Assembly: GCA_020536535.1 (NCBI GenBank)
Contig: JAHLWZ010000788.1
Span: forward strand, 4,630-33,941
DNA: 29,312 bases
Reading direction: 5' to 3'
Origin: Pelomyxa schiedti
Lineage: Eukaryota > Evosea > Pelobiontida > Pelomyxidae
The notes under the pieces are model-generated. The model saw only the letters and a program-made list of their open reading frames with translations. It ran no database searches and had not been told where the DNA came from. This document shows, piece by piece, positions 1-13,500 of this stretch. Made by a program: the position numbers and the translations under genes. How positions within the stretch are numbered: the first letter of the stretch is position 1; each line of letters opens with the position of its first letter.

Positions 1-86
1 TCGGCGCAGGCAAGTGGTGTCAGGAGCAGCACCAAATACAAATAGCACAGGGCGGCTATTGGCGCTTCGACACCCAACAGCTTCAT
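1..86 (-). CDS. 5' end of a secreted or membrane protein gene (partial)
   Basis: An ATG at 86 opens a frame that runs off the window edge after 28 full codons. The translation begins MKLLGVEAP and continues into a leucine-rich hydrophobic stretch (ALCYLYLVLLLTPLACA), a typical signal peptide with a small-residue cleavage site. It lies only 71 bp downstream of the stop codon of the TIG receptor kinase and on the same strand. It may be a second receptor of the same family in tandem, but nothing beyond the signal peptide is visible, so that is a guess. An alternative is a short chance ORF; the leader quality argues against this. Confidence 0.55.
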   Translation of the reverse strand, partial: MKLLGVEAPIAALCYLYLVLLLTPLACA

Positions 87-157
87 TTTTTTAAATTCCG
101 GAGCTGCGTCTTGTGATGGTTGATACAATTTTTTTTGACGCGTTTTGGGTTCGGGTT

Positions 158-1510
158 TTACTCTGTGTTCACCTCTTTGGACAGAAGTTGTACTAGTTCT
201 TCAAAGGCTAGTATTTGGTTAGTACAGTCTTTAAAAAAAGGATTCTGGGTAGAAGGGATACATGGTCTAGCTGAGGGTTCTTGTGCCCAGCAAGATGTTA
301 TAATGGTAGCCTGCGGTGGTGGAATTCCTTCAGGAATAGCAAGTCTCTGGGAATTCATTAATTGGTTGCTGGTGGAGGCTTGGAGAAATGTACCTGGCCA
401 CTAATGGCATATTCTGCGATTTCTGAATATTGGGAATTAGTGTTGCAGGGAGGGAAAATGAAAAGAGATGGAACAACTCCAAGAAGAGGAAAACTCCTTT
501 GTAGCATAAGGCTCTGTAGTTGATGAGATGGAATTTTATTGAATAGTAAGGGTCATACCTATCCCGGTGAATACATAGTAGGCCAGAACACCAAAACTAG
601 AACCGGGTGAAATGAAATGCAGGAGTGAGGGGAGGAACCTGTACACATCCGCTTTCAAGGAATAATTACCGTTGGTCATAGCCTGTTTTATTGTAAGATG
701 AGATAAGAATTTCGGTACACAAACCTCAGGAGCCATATAGGTAGGGGTACCGACATTTGTGGTCATGTTTTGGGAACCATCGGAAACTTCTCGTGTTGTT
801 CCAAAATCACTTATTTTGGCGCATACGGCGGCAGAGACTTCCAAGCTGGCAACCATAACATTTCCAGGTTTAAGGTCCCTGTGACTTTAAGAAATCTTCA
901 AAGTAATCTGGCTGGATACCTATGCATTACGCCGCTTTGGTGCAGGAAGTTCATCCCTCTAGCGACGTCTCCTAATATCTTCAACTTTAAGGGGAGGCCC
1001 AGAGGCTGCTTTTTCAGAATGCCTTCCAAACTTCCGAGAGGCATGTATTCCTAAATACGCGTTAAAATGGTAGCAACCCCTTAGGTAAAGCATACAAGAA
1101 GAATGGCGAGTTTGGATTTAAAGTGCACAGCGCCAATAAAATTCACTATTTGGGGGCTGTGCATAGATTCCATTGTCTGAACCTGTTCAGGTGGAGAGAG
1201 GAAAATTAGACAACAGATTTTTGAACGGATCGCCAACTTCTCTAGAAAATCCTTTATATAAATCCGCATAAGCCGTTCCTTGTGCTTTCAGTACCTAAAA
1301 CTTAGCGTAAGCCATTTCTTCTCTAACGTGATTCTACCTTAATAGCTACATCTTGGCCTCTCCAGCTCCCTCTAGGAAGTGTAAGTACTAAGCGGAAATA
1401 AGAGAAGCTTGTACTTGAACACTGTGGAATATGTCCCTTCGCCAATTGGGGGCATTGCAAGGTTGATTTCATCTGGGTCAATCTTGAACAAATTAGTGAA
1501 TGGGCGAATT
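158..1510 (-). other. TKL kinase domain of the receptor, exon structure
   Basis: This is the cytoplasmic kinase part of the receptor gene, separated out because it decides whether the protein is an active enzyme. In order, the pieces spell IDPDEINLAMPPIGEG (about 1480-1435), a short exon with SWRGQDVAIK (about 1367-1337), the alpha-C region SREVQTMESMHSPQIVNF, the hinge LLEYMPLGSLEG (about 1030), MNFLHQSGVMHR then DLKPGNVMVA across an intron near 870-910, ISDFGTT with VGTPTYMAPE, DVYSFGVLAYYVFTG (about 640-560), and the C-terminal RPSFEELVQLL across an intron at about 195-250. All residues needed for catalysis (G-loop, Lys, HRD Asp, Asn, DFG Asp) are present. HRDLKPGN suggests Ser/Thr or dual specificity rather than a strict tyrosine kinase; this is inference from the family. 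Confidence 0.85.
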
Positions 1511-4500
1511 TTCCAGGACGCACTTTCATTGACAGTTTCGATTCAACTTTCATTTTCAAGTAAGTGTGCTGCATGTCACTTCCACTCAGAGAATCCCCTG
1601 TTGTTCCCGTTAGAGTTTTTCAACAGAAGAATCAACCTTTCGCAGCAGCCACAGTAACAAACGAGTCTATGCATGTTGTACAGTGGATGAGTGCTGAAAT
1701 TACGATATCCATTTCAAATCCCTAGGTCTGACTTACTGATGAAGATAGATGTTTTGTATGGATACAGGTTGAAGAACAGACTCGACAGGATCAAAGGTTA
1801 ATTTGTACTTATAGGTAGGCTGCTGGAAGAACTTGCAGAAGACAGGATTGTCAGTTGGATTCATAAGACTTATTGTCTCTGTTATAGATTCTCCCACTGG
1901 TGCTCGGTGGGACTTGAGCCCAAATTTGAGTGCTGGTACAGATACCTAGGAAGCAAAGGTACAAAAAAAAAACGGCTCAGCTGAATTTACCTTCACAATG
2001 AAGTCATCCAGTGGTACCTCTCTAAAGAAAGTAAGGACCATACAAAAGGTAAATCACAAACTTTGAAAGAGAGGCATCAAAGGTCTCAGTGCACTCGGAC
2101 TCTCCTTCCACTCCTGGCCCCACAATAGTATCCATTGCGATTTCAGTTTCTGGTTTATTTTGGTTCCTTTTTTTTGTTGTTTGCGTTAAAGAGAGGTTAC
2201 AAAAAAATCTACCTTTTGTACAAAAGAAGAAATGCTGCACAAAGAGCTCCAGCGGCAAGGAGACAGACCCCTCCTACACCAACACCTACACCAACTGCTA
2301 GAGCTGTATGAGAGGAACCTATTGAAAAGGGATCAGCCATCTGCTCTCGGAATATTTTCAAAATACCTGTGTGAAAACTCATTTTAACTGTTTCATTGAT
2401 TATATTGCCTGAGAGGTCAGAGACTACGCCAGGGAGAAGCGTAACACTACAAGAAGAACCTTTGCCTTGCTTTTTCAAAGTAAGGGTGTACAACCGGTCA
2501 TTGTTTGGCGCAACAGCGATAATGGAGCAACCCTTGCTGGAAAACGCGGAAACTGTAACCCCTCTCACAGATTCACTGCATGAGAGCATTGGTGACCAAA
2601 CACTAGAAGTGTCCTTAAACTCGCAATCGGGAGGAGTGATATCGATAAAGCTGAATTGACTATAGGGTGGAGATGTTTGCTTTTCCACAGTAACAGTAAC
2701 AGACAGATTGCTACCAGTTCCCTTTCCAACGTAACAAGTAATTCGAGTATGAGGTTCGGGTATAGAGATATTTTCACAGACGGTTGAGGCTTCTATTTGA
2801 ACAGAAATGGCATCAACAAACTGACCAAAGTTCGTTCCTTGAAAAAGTCAGAAAGGAAGCAGATTATAATAACAGTAATACCTGTGATATTTGTTGCACC
2901 TCCTTCAGTGGAGGCAGGAGTCATGCTCGCTATTACAGGACCTGGAGGAATGTGAGGTGCAACACGATTTTCCATACATATACCCTTGTAGTCAAACATG
3001 TACACAGTGGTAGTTTGCCCGTCTTGCGCAGGTAAAGTGACAACGATGCTATTATCTAAGCCAACACCTGACGGTGCATCACAGGTAATGGCACTAGAAT
3101 TTATAATCACAGCGTTTTGACAAGAGGTGCCTCCGATGCTAACAGCAGCACTGTAGTTCGAGGTGCACAAATTATCCCCAACAATTGTAGTCGAACCCCC
3201 TCTTGTATCAACAGGGGTGGCAAGGAACACAGAAGGAGCTAAGAAGGCAGTGAGTACAAGAGAGAAACAAATGGTGAGTACGGGAAAATGCAAAGACATT
3301 CTTCCGATCAGATTGACAGCCGACAGGACTGCAGGTTGCAGGTACAGTTACGTCAACTTGGTGTCCCATTCCACATCCAGGTGGAGGACGGCAGGATATT
3401 GTTGTATGGTCAATAACCGTAGCATTCAGACATTGCACAACGTTGTTGTAGTATGTGAGTTTCACTAGCACAGGTGTATTTGCGGGTCCAAAATTTGCTC
3501 CTTTTATTGTTGTGTAGACCGTTCCCTTTGTGGGAACAGGAGTAGCGGAGAAAACTTGGGGTGCTGATAAAAAGTGAGTTTCAAACATTTACTGTAGGTA
3601 GAGTACGATTGTATGAAAATCTATCGAAGGTTCCTGTAAGATTGCCAACAGTTACCGTGATTAGAATTCCGGAGCCAACCCCGGCATTAACTACACAAGT
3701 GATCTTGGTACTTGAGACCAATTGAACATCGTTGCAAGGTGTCCCCCCTACGGAGACTGATAAGTTTCCTGGCGAGTAGAAATTGTTTCCGATGATCGTT
3801 ATTAGGCCTCCAGTGGTGTCTATCGGAGACACGAAGCTTATAGCGGGACCTTCAATACCATTAGGTGAAAGAGAGTTCATAATATCACACCGGAGTAAAT
3901 GTAAAAGTAATCAGCTCTCTGTGAATATGAGCCAGCAGGTACATATACAGACAATGAGCCCAACCACACTGAGCCAGGTGCAACATCACAAGAGAAGAGT
4001 ACATCCTTGATGATGACTATGGCATCATTGCAGGTGAAAGATGTGTTGTAATCGAGGATAGCAAGAATTTTATCTCCTTCATAGCCAAACCCAGAACCCC
4101 CTACAAAGAGGCGGAGGATGCCGTTTTGTTGTTGAGCTCGGTTGATGTACGTAATTTCTGGTTCTGGAAAAGAAAGTGAGAACGGAGTAGAAGGGATGAG
4201 GAAAACCAGTGTAATTCCAGTAAAATGTGTTGCTGATTTGACCCTCTACCCTGACTCTAACTTCGTGATGACTTCCAACACCTGCACCACAGGGGCACAG
4301 TAGTGAAGTCTGGTTGTACCATGTTGCATCCACCCAAGTGCCGTTGTCAAGTGAGACTTGACATGAAAAGTCAATAGGTGGAGCGAAATTTATCCCCTAA
4401 GAGTAAGGAAGCAACCACTTCAAAAATTAACACAGAATAACCTCAATTAATTGTTTCATTGTTCCAACTGTTGGCACTGTGCTGACGCGGGTTATGCGAG

Positions 4501-7500
4501 GACCTGTAAAGGGTGAACAAATCAGAGGTAAGTTTTTTTTTGTTCAAACCAATATATGTCAGAATAGGGGCTTTCCCAATCTGTGAGGACCCTGATGGAA
4601 CCTCCACTGTTATGACAGTATTCACTCCAGCACCAGCTGGAGCAACACATGTAATTTGCGTGTGGGCAACAGTAACAGTAGCATTGGCACATTCCAAAGA
4701 ATTATACCCAATGTATACGGAAAGATCTTGAGTACCCAATGGGCCAAAATTATCTCCTTCAATGGTCAAAATTCCGCCGAGAGTGCCAATTGTGGAAGCA
4801 GAATACAAAAGTGGTACTGAAAAATAAAGGTGAGCGAAGATTGATGTGTGGGCATAAGAATACATTCATAAGAAAACGTAGAGAAGACCACTTTGGCTCC
4901 TACAGTGTAAGGGCTGGGAACATAAAGAGCAAGAACAAGGTTAGACCCATGTCCCTCGGGTGCAACACATCTTATCTCCGTGTGGGCTTGCATAAGTGTT
5001 GCATTTACACATATTTTGTAGGTCCCGTTTAACATTATTTGTACAGAATCCAGTGAAAGCACTTTGCCAAAATTGTTACCGGTAATGAAGATGTAACCCC
5101 CAGTTGTGTTTGTACTGCTTACTGTGTATATCACAGGGTCTGAAAAAGGAAAGCCCCTAGTGAGGTTCTATGTTTAGATAATGAAACACTAACTTTGGTA
5201 GGTGAAGGAGCCATTGCAGGTCAGAGAATTGGTTGTAGAGGGAACACTGACAATCACTTTGGCAGAACCTACTCCTTCTGGAGGAGTGCAAGTTATTTTT
5301 TTGTGGGCCACCACTAAATGAGCATTCAAGCACAGGCAGGAACTAGTGCCGCCTAGGCACTGCACTCCATTGCCACTGACCATCACGGAAATAGAGGTAT
5401 TTAAAGGGCCAAAGTTTTCACCAGATATTGTGAGTTGGTCGGTGCCATTCGAACTTGGAGAAGTAATACTTGAGATCAAAGGACCTACATCTCAGGATAA
5501 GCACAAGTATCTGGAAAGAAGCGAGAACCATCATAGGAGAAATCAATTATGTTGGTGGACTGCCCACCAACAATTGCTTGCAAGATATGGTGTGCGCCAC
5601 TTCCTGCAGGGAGACAGGTCACGATGTGCTGGACAGATTGCCAGTGAGCAACTTGATTCTGCAAGTCAACAAGTACAAGAACACTCGTAGTTCCATCTGC
5701 TCCAAAGTTTGACCCCTATTAGAAGGTGAAAAATAATTCCCAAAGAAAGAATAAAGATACATATATAATAATCGTACAGCTTCCTGATGTAGGGATATGC
5801 GATTTGATTGCCGTAATATTGGGTACTAGAAAGATTAATATTTGAAAAAGCTGGTACGGAGAGAACCATTATAAGAAAAGACTGGACTTGAGGTACAAAT
5901 GGGGTGTGCTGGAACACAAACTTTCACAGTCTTATTTGTTCCAGCCCCAGATGGGGTGACAAGACATTTAATTTGTTTGTGAGCATCTATCACACTGGCT
6001 CCTGAGCATGGAATTCCCGAAATATTGACTTCTACAGTTTGGTGGAGGGGGCCAAAATTCTTACCACTTATGAGAGTGAATTCCTTTACATCCGTGGAGG
6101 TGGAAGTGGCTGTGTAGATTTCTGGTCCTAGGAGCAAATATGAAAACACAGAAGGTGATAAAACGAAAAGAATACCATTATAGGAGAATGTGCTGGCACT
6201 AATTTGTCCTGTTATTCCAAGTGGAACCGTCAGTGTCAGTGCATGGGAAGAACCACATCCCTCCCCCACAATACATCGAATCTCTGAGTGTGGGATTGTT
6301 ACACTTGCATTCTCACATGAATGATTGCCAATTGACACAGAAACCAGTGTCTCAGAGCCACCAAAGTTTTGCCCTGTTATAACAACAGGACCCCCAATAG
6401 TGTCCACTGATGACACTGTTGATATCTCTGGTCCCTTGTACGAAAAAGCGGCATTGGCAGTAATCCGACTCATAGATGGCACATATATAACTACAATATG
6501 CCCTGTTCCAACTCCAGCGTTCACAATACATTTGATCTCCTCATGTGGGCATGTCACATTAGCATATAGGCATTCGTAGCTGTTGTTACAGCATGAAAGG
6601 CAGGGGCACACAAAGACAGAAACTTGGGTTCCAAGGGGACCAAAATTTTTTCCAGTCACCACAAGCGGCTCCATCCCATTTGTACTCACTGAAGGAACAC
6701 TTGTTATGGAAGGGACTAAAAGGACTTAGAGAGTGTAGTGAATCATAAGAACTTACTTTGGTAGCTGTAAATGAAAGCGGAACTGCACTGTCCGGAAACA
6801 CAAACAATAATGCTGTTGTTTCCGGCACCCTCTGGAAATAGGCACTTAATAACAGTGTTGCTAATCCATGTTGAATCCGAGGTTTGGTTGTTAATGATAG
6901 AAGTGATATTGGTGCTGGAAGTTCCAAAGAAGTCACCCTCCTCAGAGTGAGAAAGAAAAGTACAAATAGGTTCACATACATAAACGAAATGGTTGCTGTA
7001 TCCAGCCGTTCCCGTTGTTGGGACAAGTGGTACTAGTAAAATTTTGGGAACTGAAGAAAAATTAAAGTTACACCTGGAAAAATAGAAACCACCTTGATAC
7101 GAGAAAACACTAGCTTTTCCGCACTGAGTGCCAACAAATACCTCAACAAGCAAATGCTCACCAACTCCAGCAGGAGCGCTACAGCTTATTTGCTGGTGTG
7201 ATGTTATAACTTTGGCACCAGAGCATTCCTTTCCAGCCACTCTAACTGTGACAGGAGTGTTTATTGGGCCGAAATTGTCACCTGTGATATTGATATCTGA
7301 GCCTGTCGTACTTCCTAACGTTGCATTGAATATAACAGGACCTGTGGTAATATTAATTGAGTGGATAGAGTATTACCAAAGTACCGTTATAAGAAAAAGC
7401 AGGTGTCCCAACTGAGCGGAGGGATTCCACAGAAACTTGTATTGACAAGTTTGTGCCATATCCAGGGGGAGCATTACAGGAAATTTGAGTATGCTCAACT

Positions 7501-10500
7501 AAAAGTTGTGGATTCGTGCAGTTGGAACTTCCAATTGTGACTGAGAGTCTTGAACCATTGATACCAAAATTGTCACCATTGATTGTTATTACTCCACCAC
7601 AGGTATTAACAAGAGACGAACCAAGTACGATGGGATCTATTTTATTATCAGGATTGATCGTTCTCTGAGTGGCAAAAAAACCTGCGTAGCGCAAGATGCC
7701 TGACCCTTGCTGGGAAGTATTAGTGGGAACTGTTACGCGCACTTGGATATTAGCTCCAGCACCAGGAGGTGCCAAGCAAGTGATTTGTGAATGCGGAATG
7801 GTAACTTGTGCCGCACTACAAGGTACCCAGTTTGTGTGTATCTGAACATCAACAGATACAGATGTGTTAAGATCACAGAAATTCAAGCCGGTAATGTTAA
7901 GAAGAGAGCCACTAGTTTTAGGGCGCGTTGTGCTGACTATACCAGGTGCTGTGAAGGATTTAGATAAAGGGTCAAGTTGAGGGGGTATACCAGAATAGTT
8001 GTAGAAAGAACTATTGCTTTGTTGTGAAGCAACACGTACAGAAATATTGTGGTATAAACCGCACCCCGCCGGAATGAAGGCACCAAGTAATGTATGACTT
8101 AAATACAGAGCCGTGTGCCAGGTTACTCCATCAGTTGTAGTTTCTAGCGTGTTCTTTGTTTTTGAGGTTCCAAAGTTATCTCCCTGCTATTGGTAAAAAC
8201 GATGGTAAAAGATGACCAAATAACTGATATACGGGATCCTGCACTCCCTTCTGTAGGAGCAGTTTGCAAAACTTTTATTATATACGGACCTAACAACATT
8301 AGTAGAGCGGAGAGAGAAGCCAACAACTGTACCCTTGTAAGAAAATACTGCTCTTGAAACTGCTTGAGAATTTGAAAGTGAGCTTGGTACTCTGACTTCG
8401 AGTGTGTGATTTGTGCCTTACGTCATGTGAGTCAAAGGTATTTTATATTTGCTATTCATACCTGCACCGGGTGGGGCAGTACAAGTTATCTTTTTATGTG
8501 GTACCACAATGGATGGGGATGTGCAAGGGATACCCTGGACAGAAACCAGTACAGAGGTGCCGTTTGGGCCAAAGTTTGAACCCCATATTTCAATCAAACC
8601 TCCAATAGTGTTTACTTGAGATACGGAACTTATGGTAGGTTCTGTACATTGTAAGTCCAAATGGGAGTTTGCAGGACTTTCTACCTTCATACGCAAAGAC
8701 ATGTGATCCAAAGGAGAAATTTCCGGATTTAACTTGAACAGCCAAATCTTTCCCGGCTCCTGGCTGGACTGTGCAATTAATTTCGGTGTCGTTCTTCAGT
8801 ATCACTGCATGGTAGCATGGCTTGTTGTTGATTGTGACCTGGACTGGTGTCCCAATCTTCCCCATGTTCTCACCATATATGGTAGTATTGCCTCCTTCTG
8901 TTGAACATGGAGTACAATTGAAGACAGAAGACTCTGATAGTAACTATCAGACTTTTGAACCAAAAAGGAACAAGTACCAGCGTAATCAAAAATGTTTGCC
9001 GTGCTCGATTGGGCATGTTCACCATTAGCAGGTACAGTGACATTAACGGTTTTGTCATATCCAATGCCAGGAGGAGGGCCACAATTAAACATCAGATGTG
9101 GAATGATGAAGACCACATGTTTACATGGCTGTCCGTCAATTGTCACAGAAAGATCTGCTTCATTAGCCCCGAAATTCTCTCCGGTAATATTTGTTGTTGA
9201 CATGAACATTTCAGAAGTCGAAGTTATGATAGGGGCTGTGGTGAGTAAGTTGGCACTTACTCAATACGTGGAAGCACACCATTGTATGAAAAGATATCTC
9301 GTGTTGTTGTGAGTCCAGCCACATTGACATAAACATCTACGTTTTTCCCAACACCAGTAGGTGCCGTACAAGTAATTTCTCTATGAGAAGCAGAAACAAA
9401 AGGAGAGGAGCATGTTTTTCCACCAATCATAACATCCACTGTAGTGCCTAGAGCACCAAAGTTTTTCCCGGCGATTTCAATAAGTCCGCCTTTTGTGTTA
9501 ACACTGGTGGCATAGGTCAGGGTTGGTGCTAAAAGCAGTAAGAAGATATTTTTACTGAGAGGAAAGAATGCCTTCATATGAGAAATCACATGTTGAAGAA
9601 ACAGCACTTGCACCAGAAGGTACCTTAATTTCGACTCTGTTGTGTGGGCCAACACCTGGTGGTGGATAGCATGAAATTTGCTGATGTGCAATGGACACTT
9701 GGGCAGCTCGACAGGAAAGATTCTTATCCATAAAGAAAACTGATACTGGTGTCCCCACATTACCAAAATTCTGGCCGCGAATAGTAACAAGTGACAGGCC
9801 ATCAGTGGCAGCACCATAAACTGAAGTAATCGTCGCAGCTTAGGCAAAATTACTAATAGGGAAAGGGGGAAGAAGTACTTACCACTGTAACTAAAAGGCA
9901 CCGAGGCTGTGCATTTACCCTGTACACATATCTTGACAGAGTGATTTGTTCCTGAGCCAGATGGAACTGAGCAAATTATGTGTGTATAGTTCACAATTTG
10001 GGCATATGATGCCGAACTATCCACGTAAAAGTTGATGGAGGTACTGGGAAGCCCAAAGTTTTTGCCCTTTGAGGTCTAAGTAGTATTCTAGAGTAATTTT
10101 GTGCCTTACCTGAATAAGAACTGTTGTAGAACCAGCAGTTGGAACAGAGGGGATGACGGATACCAAAGGACCTGAAGGAGCATGAATTTCTTGTGTTTTA
10201 CTGTGGATTACAAACTGCTGTAATTGAAAACCGAGCCTGTTCCAGATAAAGCAGTATCTGTGGAGGGGACATGAACTGTGACTGCTAATTTTGTCCCTAC
10301 TCCTACTGGGGCGATGCAATCTACCCTTGTGTGGTCTTGAATAACTGTAGCACTGGTACATTTCACTCCACCAATTTCTACACTGATTTGCGTTCCAACA
10401 GCACCAAAGTTGGTTCCCGAGATGGTAGTATGTGAAATTCCATCTCCATCGGCGGCTGTTGCACTGACAACCACAGGGCCTAAAAAAAAAAGGAATCAGA

Positions 10501-13500
10501 AAACGTAAGAATTGGAATGGGAAGCGCTTACTGCTGTAGGAAAATATACTGGCAGAATACACTCTGAGACTACGACTTGTGCTTGGGTAGACTTCCAATG
10601 AGACAGGTAACTGTCCTCCAACGCCACTTGGTGCGGTACAAACAGCTTTGAAATGAGCAACAGTAACATGAGCATTGGCACAGTCAATATTATTCACATA
10701 TATTTTCAATGGAGTTCCTATGGGGCCAAAATTCGAACCAGATACAGTGATATTTCCCCCTGAAGTGCCAATTTTGGAGACATCTGACATAATTGGAGCT
10801 ACAAGAATAAGATGGAATGAATTAGTGGTTGTTTCAACCATTGTAGCTGAAAAAGAAGAAGTAGGCCGTTTGCCAAAGAGTTCCAACTTGGAGAGTCAGA
10901 GTAAGTATGTTTCCTTTCCCAGCACATTGCGGAGGATAAAAAGCAACTTTGTTGTGGGCTTCTGTTACATTTGCAGGCACACAAACAGTACCAGTAACTG
11001 TATTATTAAGACATACAGTTATCACTTGCCCTCCATTAATGGCTCCAAAGTTACTTCCAGTTAAAATGGAGCGAGCTACCCCAGTTGTATCTACTGATGT
11101 AGCGGATGTTATGGCAGGTCCTAAAAGAAAGAGTCAATAGTATTCAAACTCTCGGCAAGTTTACCTTTATAGTTGAATATGGTTGCTGAGGCACTTTGTG
11201 AGTTGAGCGCAGGAGGTGGCGGAATTGTAACAACAACAGGAAGATTAAATCCCACTCCAGCAGGAGCTTGGCATGTGATCTTTGTGTGGTTTTGCACCAC
11301 TACACATAGAGAACTGCAAGCTCTCCCGCCAATACTAACAGAAGCAGTAGTGCCAATAACACCGAAATTGTACCCTGTGATATCGACACTTGAACCAGAA
11401 GTATCAGACTGCGTCACAGAGAAAATTTTGGGCTCTAGAGTAATATTAAAAAATCATTTTTCTCATAGTACGCACGATTGTACAGAAACTGGGAATATGA
11501 GGCTGATGCATTTAAACTTGGAAATGAGACTTTGAGTGTATGATTTGTCCCTACACCCTGGGGAGGATAGCAAGTTATTTGTGTGTATGCAGTCACCACT
11601 GTGGCACTGGAGCAAGGAAGATTGTCAATTGTGACTATGACTGGAGCTGTTGTATTTCCAAAATTTCTTCCAGTTATGGTGATTTTACTTCGGCCATCAG
11701 TATTTCCAGGTGTCACAGTCTGAATAAATGGAGCTATGGGGAGATGAGTATGTTGTGCCATTTTAGAGAGGAAAACCTTGGTAGAAATACCGCTTGATGT
11801 TGCTTGTTTGTCCACAAACTTTGACAACGCAAGAGTACCCACCAGAAAAGAAACATTTCATAGCAGTGACATTCACTGGGAACCCTGATGTCCAGGATAT
11901 TCCTCCATCAGAGGAGCACAATATGTCCTGTGTTACTGTTTTTGGGGCGAAGCCATATCCCTTTTCAATTATGAGAAAAGCCAATGAATCAGTAGGGAGC
12001 AGGAACTGTTATTGTAGCGTATGAAAATCCTGGTGCAGGGATGGAGGGAACAGTATCGATCATTGGGGCTGTTTTATGTTCACTTAATAGGTTGCACAGT
12101 GGGGCACTTACGAGAATAAGAAAAGACAGAAGCATAAGAGTATTGGCCTATTGCAGCAGGTATCCACACCTGGACAAGTTGATTTGTACCGGCACCATCT
12201 GGAACGGTGCACCGTATTGTTGTGTGATTGATAACACTCTGACTTGAGCAAGATAATCCCCCAATTTTTACAGTTGTTGTTGTGCCTGCAGGACCAAAAT
12301 TCGTGCCTTTGATGTACGTTATGGCGCTTGGGTAAGCAGGGGATGCGGATTGCACCATGGGGCCTATCAGGAACATGAGTCTCAAGGAAAGAATGGAGGC
12401 TATGCAACCATAATAGGAGAACACATTGGCAGAACCAGTCTGTAGACCAATTGTAACTTCAATAGAGTTATTTACTCCCTTCCCTTGTGGTGCAGTGCAT
12501 GTGATTTTGTTGACTGCTGTTACAGTTGCAGGGTAGCAGTCAGAACCACCAATCTTCACAGTAGCTGTGGGAAGATAGGTGCTCCAGCCAAAATAATTCC
12601 CTGTGATTTCAGTACTACCACCAGATGTGCCAACAGGTAGAGCAGATAACACAATTGGGGCTAAATGTAATATGAGTGGCACACTATACAGTTGGATCAT
12701 ACCCCAAAAACTAAAAGTAAAACTGGCGAAATTGATTGTTGACAATGGAGGAACCCTCACCACCAGTGAATGTAATGTGCCCCAAGGATAGACAGGTTTA
12801 CAGACAATTCTAGTGTGTAACACTTCAAAAGATACTGATCCACAAGTCACTTCATCTATCTTCACACCCACACTTGCAGTAGAAACTCCAAAGTTGGAGC
12901 CAGTTATCCTTAACCACGTCTCTCCACTACTCAGAAAAGGAACTGCAGATACAATAGTCGGGGCTGGAAAAAGTATATTAACCCTATTTTAATTATTTTG
13001 ATGTTAAACCTGAGTAGGAGAAGGCATTTAGAACAGAGCCGACATCTGTTGAAGATGAGGTTGGCCATACAGACACATTCAATCCCGTCCCAATGCCTGC
13101 CCTGGTAACGCATGTGATTGTTGTTTGGTTTATCACGGATGGAAAGTCACAGTATTGGCCACCAATGGTAACAGAAAGTGAAGTTCCGGTGGGTCCAAAA
13201 CCACTTCCACTTATTGTTGTAAGACCTCCCTTCGTCGGTGTTGATGTGGCTCGAGTAACTGAAGGGGCCAAAAACTTAAACCACACGTAGTTCGTGCTGT
13301 CAACACCTCTGCAAGTAGCCACAACTCTGTACCAAGCTCCAGGTGTGCCTGGCTAGGAATATTTAGTAGTCAGAAGAAAGCAACAGTTCAGAGAGACCAT
13401 ACCGGCATAGTGCACGACAGCTTGGAAGAGTTGTGTACGGTGATATCGGTACAAGACATGCTGCCGACCATAACTTTGCCGCAGGGGGCGAGCCAAGTAC

